Shown: positions 8,442 to 16,819 of the stretch, one piece after another
Layout: each line of letters begins with the position of its first letter
Numbering within the stretch: the stretch's first letter is position 1
Origin: SIG77 sp045589595
GTDB lineage: Bacteria > Verrucomicrobiota > Lentisphaeria > Victivallales > UBA1829
Assembly: GCA_045589595.1 (NCBI GenBank)
Contig: JAZNPK010000032.1
Span: 191,538 to 255,537 of the forward strand
DNA: 64,000 nt
Direction: 5' to 3'
The notes under the pieces: generated by a model
The model's database searches: none
The model's input: only the letters and a program-made list of their open reading frames with translations
What the model was told of the DNA's origin: nothing
Program-made: the position numbers and the translations under genes

Positions 8442-10247
8442 TCAGCGGGTCAGTGTCAGGCGGATACACGCCTCCTGACCGGGATCTTTGCCGTTGACTG
8501 CTGTCCTGCCGTAGTGCCGGGTCGTATCCATCAGCAGAACAAGCTGATCGCCCGGCACATGCAGCTGGAAAACACCGCCGAAGGGGGGCGTCACGGGTCC
8601 GGCTTTGATGTCGTAAAGGGGCAATCCCTGCCGCACCGGCGTATCTGCTTTGACGGTGAATGTTGTGCCGTTGACCGTGATCACCAGTTCCGCCGGTACG
8701 GATGTATCTTTCCGTGTGTCAAGCATGGTCAGTGTCAGATACGCCTGTTCGTACTGATTGAGTTTGTCCGGCGGCGAAAAACGCTTGGTGATCTGCGTGC
8801 CCGTCACAAAATCCCGGTTCTCAAAAAACAGCGGTCCGTGATCCAGTATCTGCAGTTCATTTTCCGATTTTTCAAACTGAACACCGTCCGGCCGGACAAG
8901 GTTCATCATGCCCGGTTCCACCGTCTTCTGATAAAAATCATAAGCAAGAAAAACAATGGCAAAGCCCGCTGCGATCCCGGCAAGTTGGATCGGTTTTTTC
9001 CATCCGCCGTACCGGAGCGCGGCGATCATTCCACCCGCCGGAACACACAACACCCCGAGCAGCGGGACCCGGAACCGGGCAAGCAGATAAAATGCCGCCG
9101 TGGCAAGTGCATACAGCAGAATGAAAAGCAGCGTCACGATCCGCAGTTTTTTGCCGCGTATTCCCGCAAAACAGGCGGCGATCGTCAGCATCAGCAGCAG
9201 GGCGGTCGGAATAAAGGCAATGCTCAAACAGTGGCTCATACTGCCATTCTGTTCCAAACTGATGTTGTTGGGGATCTCACGGGAATCCCAGAACAGAAGG
9301 AACTTCCGCAGCTGGAATTCCAGAAATGCAGCCGGCTCCCGCATCGCCCAATCCAGGATCCGTTCCACCACCGGCGTATCGCCCGACATCCAGACCTGAC
9401 AGGTCTCCGGATAGGGACGCGGCAGGGATCCCGGCGGCGCTTCCGGATTGTTTCCCAATGCAAGGACCGCGCTCCCCGCAGTGCTCGGTCCGGATAATGT
9501 ATTCGTCTCCAATGAGTTATGGATCACAAACGGCAGCTGGACAAGTATCGCCGCCGCGATCGCGAGCCCCGTATTGCGGAGAAAGATCCGGTATTGCTGT
9601 CTGCCGCGCCACGCCGCATAACAGATCACCGGCAGAAAACACCATGCACTCCCTCTGGATAGAATGGCAAAACCGAGGACCAGCCCCGCGCCGCACCAGA
9701 GCAGCCAGTGTCCGCCGCTGTTTTCTTTTCTGCCGCGTACCAGCAGATAGAGCAGCAGCGTGAACCAGAACGCCTGCTGGATCTCGATCAGGGCATACGG
9801 TACATAAAAAACCAGCATGGTGGATGCGGCGGCGAGAAATGCTGCAGCAAGTCCGGCAAACCGCCCCCGGATCATGGCGGCAGTCAGTCCGGCAAAAAAG
9901 ATGATGCCCGCCCCGCAGAGTGCCTGGGATACGGAAATGGCAAATACCGCAGGCCGGAAAAGGAATTTCACCACCGGCAGAAAAACGGAATAGTAGAACG
10001 GCTGATAATAAAACACCCCGGAAAATGTTCCGTTTGCAATGGCATCGGAGAGCGCCAGATATGTCGCCATATCCGTTTCCGTTCCGGGCGCAGAGACCGC
10101 CGGATCGTTCATGGCAAGTTCACGGGCAACGATCAGACGCAGAACAAAACCGGCGAGAACGATAAAACCGAGGCACCACAAAAAACGGGTGGTACCCCGG
10201 CTCCGTTTTGAAGGCTGCTTTTTCGATCGGGAAAAGAACCGCATCAT
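8442..10247 (-). CDS. GT-C fold (GT39/ArnT-like) integral membrane glycosyltransferase
   Basis: The protein has 601 aa. A basic N-terminus (RSKKQPSKRSR) is followed by about 10-11 transmembrane helices (residues ~25-420), then a C-terminal beta-rich extracytoplasmic domain ending LRLTLTR. After TM1 the luminal loop has acidic residues (GTETDMATYLALSDAI), where GT39/GT83 enzymes keep their catalytic aspartates. Such proteins move a sugar from a lipid-phosphate carrier to protein, lipid A or glycan. The start (tandem ATG ATG) overlaps the frr stop by one base (TGATG), so it is co-translated with frr, an odd pairing. Donor and acceptor are unknown. Confidence 0.78.
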   Translation of the reverse strand: MMRFFSRSKKQPSKRSRGTTRFLWCLGFIVLAGFVLRLIVARELAMNDPAVSAPGTETDMATYLALSDAIANGTFSGVFYYQPFYYSVFLPVVKFLFRPAVFAISVSQALCGAGIIFFAGLTAAMIRGRFAGLAAAFLAAASTMLVFYVPYALIEIQQAFWFTLLLYLLVRGRKENSGGHWLLWCGAGLVLGFAILSRGSAWCFLPVICYAAWRGRQQYRIFLRNTGLAIAAAILVQLPFVIHNSLETNTLSGPSTAGSAVLALGNNPEAPPGSLPRPYPETCQVWMSGDTPVVERILDWAMREPAAFLEFQLRKFLLFWDSREIPNNISLEQNGSMSHCLSIAFIPTALLLMLTIAACFAGIRGKKLRIVTLLFILLYALATAAFYLLARFRVPLLGVLCVPAGGMIAALRYGGWKKPIQLAGIAAGFAIVFLAYDFYQKTVEPGMMNLVRPDGVQFEKSENELQILDHGPLFFENRDFVTGTQITKRFSPPDKLNQYEQAYLTLTMLDTRKDTSVPAELVITVNGTTFTVKADTPVRQGLPLYDIKAGPVTPPFGGVFQLHVPGDQLVLLMDTTRHYGRTAVNGKDPGQEACIRLTLTR

Positions 10248-10807
10248 CAGATGCTCATCAGATCCTTTTCTTTATCGGCGGCAGCGACATCCAGCTGTTT
10301 GATATAGGTATCGGTCAGTTCCTGAATATCTTCCAGCATGGACTTGCGTTCGTCTTCGGTGATCTCCGAATCTTTTTCCGCTTTCTTTACAGCTTCGTTG
10401 CCGTCGCGGCGGGCGTTGCGGACTGCCACTTTGGCTTCTTCGCAGCGGGCTTTCACCTGCTTGGCAAGCTGCATACGGCGTTCTTCCGTGAGGGGCGGAA
10501 TGGGCAGACGGATGATTTTTCCGTCATTGACGGGAGAGATCCCCAGCTGGGAATTGATGATCGCCTTTTCGATGGCGGAAAGGGCGGATTTGTCCCACGG
10601 CTGGATCGCAACCGTGCGGGGATCCGGCGTGGAGAGACCGGCAATATCTTTCAGGCGCGACATGGTGCCGTAGTATTCCACCTGCAGGTTTTCCACCAGA
10701 GTGGTGGAGGCTTTACCGGTACGGATCGCCATGAAATCGTGTTTCATCGCTTCTTCCGCGTTCATCATTTTTTCTTCCAGAATGTCCATCAAATCGCTGA
10801 CGCTCAT
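10247..10807 (-). CDS. frr: Ribosome recycling factor
   Basis: The protein has 186 aa, the typical length (about 185). It is recognisable throughout: RTGKASTTLVENLQVEYYGT, the invariant PWDKSALSAIEKAI and NDGKIIRLPIPPLTEERR segments, and the C-terminal coiled arm. It acts with EF-G to split post-termination ribosomes. AGAGGA lies 9 nt before the ATG. Usually frr sits in rpsB-tsf-pyrH-frr, but here it stands alone upstream of a membrane glycosyltransferase that it overlaps by one base. Confidence 0.97.
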   Translation of the reverse strand: MSVSDLMDILEEKMMNAEEAMKHDFMAIRTGKASTTLVENLQVEYYGTMSRLKDIAGLSTPDPRTVAIQPWDKSALSAIEKAIINSQLGISPVNDGKIIRLPIPPLTEERRMQLAKQVKARCEEAKVAVRNARRDGNEAVKKAEKDSEITEDERKSMLEDIQELTDTYIKQLDVAAADKEKDLMSI

Positions 10808-10864
10808 CTTCAGTATTCCTCTCGTATCTTGGGCGTTGATATTTCTTTTCTCGTTTTATATAGA

Positions 10865-10892
10865 ACTATAACCGCTTTTTCTGCTTTATCAA
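10865..10892 (-). promoter_or_regulatory. Promoter of frr
   Basis: Minus strand TTGATA (10887-10892), 16 bp spacer, TATAGT (10865-10870), about 58 bp upstream of the frr ATG. Confidence 0.65.
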
Positions 10893-10920
10893 AGAAAAAT
10901 TACGAAAAAATCACGGTTTT

Positions 10921-12168
10921 TTACAATTCCAGTGTCCGGACTTCCAGCAATTTGACTTTCCGGTGTTCGGTGGAGATCACGGTGATCTTCAGATTTTCGT
11001 ACTCAAATGAATCCTGACGCTGGGGGATCTTGTGGAAACATTCCGTGACCCAGCCGTTCAGAGAGACCATGGACGAATCGATTTTGACTTTGAAGAAATC
11101 GCAGAAATCCGCCAGATGCACAGCGGCATTGACATGCCAGACATTTTCACCGACGGACCGGAAATGCTGTTCCACGCTGTCGTGTTCATCCCAGATATCG
11201 CCCACCAGTTCTTCCAGCACGTCTTCCATAGTCACGATCCCGCAGGTGCCGCCGAATTCATCCAGCACCACTGCCACCTGCGCCTGTTTCTGCTGGAGTT
11301 TTTTCAGCAGAGAACTGATTTTTTCGCCGGGCAGCACAAAAACTGCCGGAGTCAGGATCTCTTTGATGCTCAGTTCCGTAATGCCTTTTTCCGTAAAAAA
11401 GTTTTTCAGATGAACCACACCAACGATGCGGTCGATGTTTTCCTCATAGACCAGCAGACGGGAAAATTTGCTGCGGGTGAACAGTCTTGCCACTTTTTCC
11501 TTGGGGGTATCAATGGAAAATGCTTCCAGTTTCACGCGGGGCGTGAGGATATCTTTTGCTTCACGCTCGGAGAATTCAATGGCGTTGCGGAGCAGTTCAC
11601 CATCGCTCTGATTGATACTGCCTTCCTGCTGGACTTCTTCCACAAACATCAGCAGTTCTGCCTGGGACATTTTTGTATTGCTTTCCAGACGGAACATTTT
11701 GGAGAGAAGTTTTTTCCACATTTCAAAAATGAAACATGCCGGGATCAGAATCCAGATCAGGAGCTGCAGGATCGGAGCGGAGAACATGGCAAACCGTTCG
11801 GGGCAGTCTTTGGCAATACTTTTCGGAGAGATCTCGCCGAAGATCAGAACTACGATCGTAATGACGGATGTGGACAGTGTGACACCGAGTTCATCACCAT
11901 AATATTTGACGAACAAAACCGTACCAAGTGAGGCAAGAACAATGTTGACGATGTTGTTGCCGATCAGGATCGTTGAGATCAGACGGTCGTACTGACCTGA
12001 AAGTTTGCAGGCAAGTTTCGCACTGCGGACGCCGTCTTCGGCAAGAGTTTTCAGGCGCGTTTTGTTCAGAGAGGAAAATGCGGTTTCAGATGCAGAAAAA
12101 TAGGCTGACAATATCAGCATCAGCAACATTGTCAGGATGGTCGGGACCATCGACTCGTCAGTACCCAT
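10921..12168 (-). CDS. CNNM/CBS/CorC (hemolysin C family) membrane protein
   Basis: The protein has 415 aa. An N-terminal DUF21/CNNM membrane domain (SAYFSASETAFSSLNKTRL, then helices to about 150) precedes a pair of CBS domains (LTPRVKLEAFSIDTPKEKVARLF and ...KEILTPAVFVLPGEKISSLLKKL, then DEFGGTCGIVTMEDVLEELVGDIWDE) and a C-terminal CorC_HlyC transporter-associated domain. These proteins are linked to Mg2+/Co2+ efflux or homeostasis; hemolysin is a historical label. Monocistronic with its own promoter. Confidence 0.9.
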   Translation of the reverse strand: MGTDESMVPTILTMLLMLILSAYFSASETAFSSLNKTRLKTLAEDGVRSAKLACKLSGQYDRLISTILIGNNIVNIVLASLGTVLFVKYYGDELGVTLSTSVITIVVLIFGEISPKSIAKDCPERFAMFSAPILQLLIWILIPACFIFEMWKKLLSKMFRLESNTKMSQAELLMFVEEVQQEGSINQSDGELLRNAIEFSEREAKDILTPRVKLEAFSIDTPKEKVARLFTRSKFSRLLVYEENIDRIVGVVHLKNFFTEKGITELSIKEILTPAVFVLPGEKISSLLKKLQQKQAQVAVVLDEFGGTCGIVTMEDVLEELVGDIWDEHDSVEQHFRSVGENVWHVNAAVHLADFCDFFKVKIDSSMVSLNGWVTECFHKIPQRQDSFEYENLKITVISTEHRKVKLLEVRTLEL

Positions 12169-12209
12169 GTTGTTTGGAAATCTCCTTCTGTTGGTTCAGG
12201 GGGTCTTTT

Positions 12210-12238
12210 ATAATACATCCGTTTGTACTGATTTGCAA
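12210..12238 (-). promoter_or_regulatory. Promoter of the CNNM/CBS gene
   Basis: Minus strand TTGCAA (12233-12238), 17 bp spacer, TATTAT (12210-12215), about 40 bp from the start codon. Confidence 0.68.
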
Positions 12239-12249
12239 GTTTTTATTAC

Positions 12250-12290
12250 AAAAAAATAATGATACCGCCGGAAAACACTCCGGCGGTATC
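12250..12290 (-). terminator. Strong rho-independent terminator of the 12.3-16.6 kb catabolic operon
   Basis: Perfect 12 bp stem GATACCGCCGGA/TCCGGCGGTATC (12261-12272 and 12279-12290) with a 6-nt loop, followed on the minus strand by ATTA and T7 (12250-12256). It lies about 35 nt after the stop at 12323. Confidence 0.9.
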
Positions 12291-12322
12291 ACTGCTCAAC
12301 CGTTGATTTTTTTGCGGTCGGA

Positions 12323-14395
12323 TCAGTTCGCGGCGAACTGTTCCAATGCGGTGCGGGCGTCTTTGAGCTGATCCAGTTTCCAGCGCAGACAATCCGCATC
12401 TGTGGTGTAGAGCATGGTCGGCTCCCAGCCAAGACGGGAATCGTATTCCACCAGCGGGATCGTTTCCTGAACATTCTGCGTTTCATCATCCAGCAGACGG
12501 TGCATTTCTGCGATGGCGGCTGCTTTTTCCGCGGCATCTGTACCTTCTGCCATGGCTTTGAGTCCTGCCCGGTAATACCGTTTTACATTGCGCACTGTCC
12601 GCACCGTGTGATACAGAAAACTGCCGATCCCCGCTTCCCGTTTCGCAAAATCCTGTTTTTCTGCCGGGACATTCTGCAGGATCTCCTGCATTTTCCGGTT
12701 GCCGGATTCCAGCAGAACAAGTTCCCGTTCCGTCATTTCAATGGAGCCGTCCAGATATTGTTCCGGATAGTAATAGGAATCGCCCACATACAGCCACCCG
12801 TTGCCGTGACGGATACCGTTGTGATATTCGTAATGGGGATGGAGCGGTTCCGGGATTTTGACGCCGGGCAGGGTGAAGGGGAAGGACGGACCGACACGCA
12901 GGGGACCGTACTGGTCTTTATCCGAGGCGCTGTGCCAGTAGAAGGCATCGCTCCAGTCTTTCCAGACGGCGACCACCGCAGAGGCGTTTTCTCTGCCGAA
13001 ATCCCGCGCTGCCAGAGCAAGTGCTTTTTCTGTAAATCCTTCCGCCGTATCGGATTCTTCCGTAAATGCAAACTTGACCAGTTCGGCGATCATACCCGGC
13101 GTGAAGCCGTAATGATGACTTTCCATCAAGCCGGAAAGACCCCATTTTTTCTGGGATTCACGGACGGATTGACACCGTTTCTGCCAGCGGAAGGGAACCG
13201 GCATATAGGGAACAACGCCGCAGTCCCACGTCATCCCGCCGGTATTGGTCATGGAGGTGAGCCGGATGCCCCGTCTTGCGGCAACTTCCGCCTCCGAAGC
13301 AAAAACCGTGCCCGGTCCGTCCGTGGTGATGGAATAATCGGCGACCCATGTGGGGATCCCGCATTTTTCCACTGCAACATCCCCCATTTCGTAAGTGACA
13401 TGGAGCGTAATATCCGTGGGGATCTTTTCGAGCAGTTCCAGCCGTTCCTGTTCGGGCATCCAATACCAGTTATAGGTCCAGAACAGCAGATCCAGATCCG
13501 GTTTGTACTGGCGCGTCACATCCCGCACCAGTTCCAGCCAATCCACCCATTCGGGCGTGGGGTAGAACCCGTTCAGATATTTTACACCTTTTTTCCGGTT
13601 CCACCAGAACCCGCCGACATCCGGCAGTTTCGAGGGAAATCCCACAGATTCCCCCACAAAGACCATACCTTTGATGCCGGGCGCGTTCCGGATCACAGCG
13701 CCGAAAAGATCATCATAAAATTTCCGTGCGCCGGGATCAAGGGGATGACATTCTGCCGACTGCGTATGGAAATGGGGATAGACATAAACATCCAGTCCGT
13801 ATTCAGCGGCGCGAGCCACTTCCAGATTCATATCGATTTTCCCGTTCCGGGTCATATCGGGCGGTTCGCGCACAAAGATGAGAATGGCATCCATACCCGC
13901 GTGGGCGATCTGTGCAAGATGTTCATCCGGAAAATGTTCCAGTTCCCAACCGGAATGTGTCATACGCGGCGAGAACATCCGGGTATAAGTGCGGCTGCCA
14001 TGTCTGACTGCCGGAAGACCGCGCAGGTTCAGTTCGTCTTCCAGTCTGTAACAGCCCTGTGCCGCCTCCCGCGCAGTTGCGCCGCTGATCACAAGACTGT
14101 CCGCGTCCGCCGTAATGCGTGCGGTCCGTTCCTTCTTTTCGGGCGCGACCGTGATGGTAATGGTTTTTTTTCCGCTGCCGGATGTCTGTTCCAGTGCGAC
14201 ATCCATACTTTTCAGAAAATAATCCTGAAGGTCCAGAGCCGCCCGCCGGATCACGGGATCATCCGAATCTGCAACGATGCACCAGGAGCCGTCGATCAGC
14301 GTTTCGTCCGCTTTGACAGGTTCCGCCTCCGGACTGAGCCGGGGCTGATGCAGAACAGCAAGGCGTTTCCGGAAATCATAATTTTTTTCAGTCAT
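12323..14395 (-). CDS. Putative glycoside hydrolase, TIM-barrel with hexosaminidase/glucuronidase-like N-domain
   Basis: The protein has 690 aa. Residues about 35-140 look like the alpha+beta domain 2 that precedes the barrel in GH20/GH67-type enzymes (AALDLQDYFL...TITITVAPEKKE...ADSLVISGATAREAAQGCYRLEDEL). Residues about 155-500 read as a (beta/alpha)8 barrel with acidic candidates in MVFVGES, LLFWTYNWYW and TYEMGD. The C-terminus is helical. No signal peptide, so it is presumably cytoplasmic. It is the last gene of an operon with a sugar isomerase-like and a BNR sialidase-like protein, and should cleave the same class of glycan. The exact family and linkage are not identifiable by eye. Confidence 0.65.
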   Translation of the reverse strand: MTEKNYDFRKRLAVLHQPRLSPEAEPVKADETLIDGSWCIVADSDDPVIRRAALDLQDYFLKSMDVALEQTSGSGKKTITITVAPEKKERTARITADADSLVISGATAREAAQGCYRLEDELNLRGLPAVRHGSRTYTRMFSPRMTHSGWELEHFPDEHLAQIAHAGMDAILIFVREPPDMTRNGKIDMNLEVARAAEYGLDVYVYPHFHTQSAECHPLDPGARKFYDDLFGAVIRNAPGIKGMVFVGESVGFPSKLPDVGGFWWNRKKGVKYLNGFYPTPEWVDWLELVRDVTRQYKPDLDLLFWTYNWYWMPEQERLELLEKIPTDITLHVTYEMGDVAVEKCGIPTWVADYSITTDGPGTVFASEAEVAARRGIRLTSMTNTGGMTWDCGVVPYMPVPFRWQKRCQSVRESQKKWGLSGLMESHHYGFTPGMIAELVKFAFTEESDTAEGFTEKALALAARDFGRENASAVVAVWKDWSDAFYWHSASDKDQYGPLRVGPSFPFTLPGVKIPEPLHPHYEYHNGIRHGNGWLYVGDSYYYPEQYLDGSIEMTERELVLLESGNRKMQEILQNVPAEKQDFAKREAGIGSFLYHTVRTVRNVKRYYRAGLKAMAEGTDAAEKAAAIAEMHRLLDDETQNVQETIPLVEYDSRLGWEPTMLYTTDADCLRWKLDQLKDARTALEQFAAN

Positions 14396-14414
14396 CTGTC
14401 AGCCCTTTCTGTGA

Positions 14415-15290
14415 TCAGAGTTCGCCAAGTTCGTTGAATTTTTCCACCAGTGTGCGGATGGCGACCCCGCTGCCGGCAATGCTGACTTCCGCCTGAATGT
14501 TTTTGAGGCGCGGTGCTTTTTTCAACAGGGGGATCACATGCGTCCAGTCGATATTTCCCATTCCCGGCAGCAGGTGGTTGTCCCATTGTCCGATATTGTC
14601 GTGCAGGTGGCAATTCACCACATGCGGCAGCATTTCCGCCAGAACATCTTCCTGCCATTCCGGTTCTCTGCCGACAAGATTCCAGCGTTCTTTCACGGCG
14701 CCCATTTCGTATGCCATGCCTTTTTCCATCAGATTGGCGTGTCCGGAATCGAAACAGAACCCGAGAGCGGGCGTGGGGAATTTCTTTTTGATCTCCAGCA
14801 GCGTCGTTGAAATATTGACCGGGCACCAGATGTTTTCAATACAGATGATGATACCCAGTTTTTCGGCTTCCGGCAGCAGATAATCCAGTGCTTCGTCCAC
14901 ATTGTCCAACAGTTCCTGTGCGGGAACATCCGGATAAGAGCAGTCGTTTCCCGTATGGATGGTGATGGTGTCGACGCCCATATCTGCGCAGATCTCAAGG
15001 TCCAGCCGTCTGCGGTGCAGCAGTTGACGCCGGAAAGATTTATCCGGATAATTCAGATCGTTCCCCACCGCAAAGGGCGCATGGGCATCCACAAAAGATA
15101 ATCCGGCATTCGCCATTTCTTTTTTGTACTGTTTTGAAAGAATGGCGTTGCTGAGAAGCTGGTTGATGACTGCATGGGTAAGGACGAGGTGTTTTGCGCC
15201 GTTGACAGCAAATTCCTGCATCGTGACAGCGCGGGATTTTTCACTCAATGCATGCAGATCGTGACAGAATGTTACGGGAACATCGAACAT
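14415..15290 (-). CDS. Sugar phosphate isomerase/epimerase-like TIM barrel (AP endonuclease 2 superfamily)
   Basis: The protein has 291 aa. It shows the superfamily pattern of metal-binding strands: ADMGVDTITIHTGND (His), GIIICIENIW (Glu), LGFCFDSGHANLM (Asp, His), VVNCHLHDNIGQWDNHLLPGMGNIDW (His, Asp) and IQAEVS (Glu). Members isomerise or epimerise keto/aldo sugars and inositols. GGGAG precedes the ATG. It is the middle gene of the operon, 40 nt after the BNR protein and 19 nt before the TIM-barrel hydrolase, so it likely processes the monosaccharide they release. Confidence 0.85.
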   Translation of the reverse strand: MFDVPVTFCHDLHALSEKSRAVTMQEFAVNGAKHLVLTHAVINQLLSNAILSKQYKKEMANAGLSFVDAHAPFAVGNDLNYPDKSFRRQLLHRRRLDLEICADMGVDTITIHTGNDCSYPDVPAQELLDNVDEALDYLLPEAEKLGIIICIENIWCPVNISTTLLEIKKKFPTPALGFCFDSGHANLMEKGMAYEMGAVKERWNLVGREPEWQEDVLAEMLPHVVNCHLHDNIGQWDNHLLPGMGNIDWTHVIPLLKKAPRLKNIQAEVSIAGSGVAIRTLVEKFNELGEL

Positions 15291-15330
15291 AATGGTTATC
15301 TCCCTGATATATGATTGTTGATGATAAATT

Positions 15331-16623
15331 TTATTGAGCGGGAACAGACATACTTTCCAGCAGGTCCTTTGTCAGACGCCTGCCCAACAGGAAAAATTTC
15401 CGGTCCGGATACCAGAACACCGGTTCCCCGTCTTCTATGGTCAGATCGGAATACATGGCAAGGTCTTTTCGCGATATGGAAACATCGCCGTTGTTCATAA
15501 ATTCCACCGGATCGGAAAACCAGACGGGCTGATGGGCGTCCGGACGGAATTCACCCTTCATGATGTAAACCGGATTACGCCAGTTATAGTCGCTCCGGGG
15601 GCGGTCGGTTCCGTTGTAGCCGTCGCTGCAGTGGGCAAAGAGAACGAACTCGCCCTTATCCGAAACGGGGAAGAAGGGGCAGGGACTGAGCGGATGCTCG
15701 ATCCCCGGTCCGTTGTCGGTATAGCGCAGCATTTCCGCCTGTGTCCATGTGACGCCGGAATCTGCGGAAATACTGTACCAGATATGCCCTTCACCGGTCC
15801 GGAACACACACATGAGTCTGCCGTCCGGCAGTTCGCAGAAAGAGGGTTCCTCTCCGGAACGGCACTCCGGATGACCCGGCAGCGGCGCAGAGAGCCAGTC
15901 TTCGCTGAATGCCAGAAATGTGACCTTGAGATCCAGCGGTTCGGGATCGTCATCAATGTTATCAAAGCGGATGAACTCACAGGCGCAGGGGTGTTCCATA
16001 TAGATCCCGGGATGCGGCGAAGGCGGCACACCGTCATGAAGTCTGTTCCGGGTGATGCCGAGCAGAACAGTATCGTTTTTCAGCCGGATGGCACGTTGCC
16101 ACGGCAGACCGTTGGGTGCTTCTGAGGCGTCGGAAGGATCGAATTTGCTCCGGGGAATGTTCTGCAGCGGTGCTTCGTCCGACCACGTTTCACCGGCATC
16201 GTCGGAGTACAGCACATACAGCAGACCCTGTTCGTGTGACGGAGATTTGCCGATGTGTTTGGAATAGATCACGTAGATCCTGCCGGATTTTGAAATGGCA
16301 GCTGTTGCCCAGGACCCCATATTTTTTCCCGTCTGCGGATCAATGGGATCTTTCAGCAGACATACCGGATCTGTCCATGTCAGACCGCCGTTGTAACTTT
16401 TGGAAAACATGGGGCGCTGGGTGAAAGAGCCTTCAAAATAACTCATCGTCCAGAGCGCGCAGAGATGATCGTCCTTCGCCCGGAATACATGAAAATGTTC
16501 GTTGCCGTGATCACTTGCACCGGTATTGCACCGGGGGGCATACACCACATAATCCGGATTGGTCCGTCTGATCTCATCTTTCAGAAACTGTTCAGAATAA
16601 CGTTTTTCCTGCACCTGATCCAT
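15331..16623 (-). CDS. BNR/Asp-box sialidase-like protein
   Basis: The protein has 430 aa. The start at 16623 is chosen for AAGGA 8 nt upstream. It is a six-bladed propeller candidate with Asp-boxes SYNGGLTW, SDDAGETW and SADSGVTW (pattern SxDxGxTW). An RTGEGHIWYS strand and RPMFSKS provide arginines, but a canonical FRIP motif and the full arginine triad of GH33 sialidases cannot be confirmed. There is no signal peptide. It could be an exo-sialidase or another BNR-fold glycosidase/lyase, and it leads the catabolic operon. The AGE epimerase at 3.7-4.9 kb makes sialic acid or N-acetylhexosamine use an attractive but unproven idea. Confidence 0.75.
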   Translation of the reverse strand: MDQVQEKRYSEQFLKDEIRRTNPDYVVYAPRCNTGASDHGNEHFHVFRAKDDHLCALWTMSYFEGSFTQRPMFSKSYNGGLTWTDPVCLLKDPIDPQTGKNMGSWATAAISKSGRIYVIYSKHIGKSPSHEQGLLYVLYSDDAGETWSDEAPLQNIPRSKFDPSDASEAPNGLPWQRAIRLKNDTVLLGITRNRLHDGVPPSPHPGIYMEHPCACEFIRFDNIDDDPEPLDLKVTFLAFSEDWLSAPLPGHPECRSGEEPSFCELPDGRLMCVFRTGEGHIWYSISADSGVTWTQAEMLRYTDNGPGIEHPLSPCPFFPVSDKGEFVLFAHCSDGYNGTDRPRSDYNWRNPVYIMKGEFRPDAHQPVWFSDPVEFMNNGDVSISRKDLAMYSDLTIEDGEPVFWYPDRKFFLLGRRLTKDLLESMSVPAQ

Positions 16624-16671
16624 TTTGCTGTTCCTTTGTATTGAGTTCCGGTTCACTGCAGATCAGAAAAT

Positions 16672-16699
16672 AATATATCTGTACCGCAGATGATTGCAA
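16672..16699 (-). promoter_or_regulatory. Promoter of the sialidase-like operon, flanked by a direct repeat
   Basis: Minus strand TTGCAA (16694-16699), 16 bp spacer, TATATT (16672-16677). The 9-mer CGGTTCACT occurs on both sides (16649-16657 and 16703-16711), 54 bp apart and bracketing the promoter. That is a plausible repressor-site arrangement. Confidence 0.6.
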
Positions 16700-16747
16700 A
16701 TACGGTTCACTCAATTTTCGCAGTTTTTTAATTCCCGGAGTTTCCTG

Positions 16748-16776
16748 TTGACAAAATGCTGAATCCGTGGTACATT
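16748..16776 (+). promoter_or_regulatory. Promoter of the nhaC-like gene
   Basis: Consensus TTGACA (16748-16753), 17 bp spacer, TACATT (16771-16776, continuing ATAA), 44 bp before the ATG at 16820. It is divergent from the sialidase-like operon. Confidence 0.7.
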
Positions 16777-16819
16777 ATAACATCAGGAACCAATCATCGA
16801 TCCAAGGCAGAAAGTATCT

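Noticed and set aside
12500..14437. Plus-strand frame of 645 codons
   Set aside because: Antisense shadow of the TIM-barrel hydrolase; no domains and no start signal.
16091..16103. TGGCACGTTGCC as a second sigma-54 promoter
   Set aside because: The GG-to-GC spacing is wrong and it lies inside the coding region of the sialidase-like gene on the opposite strand.
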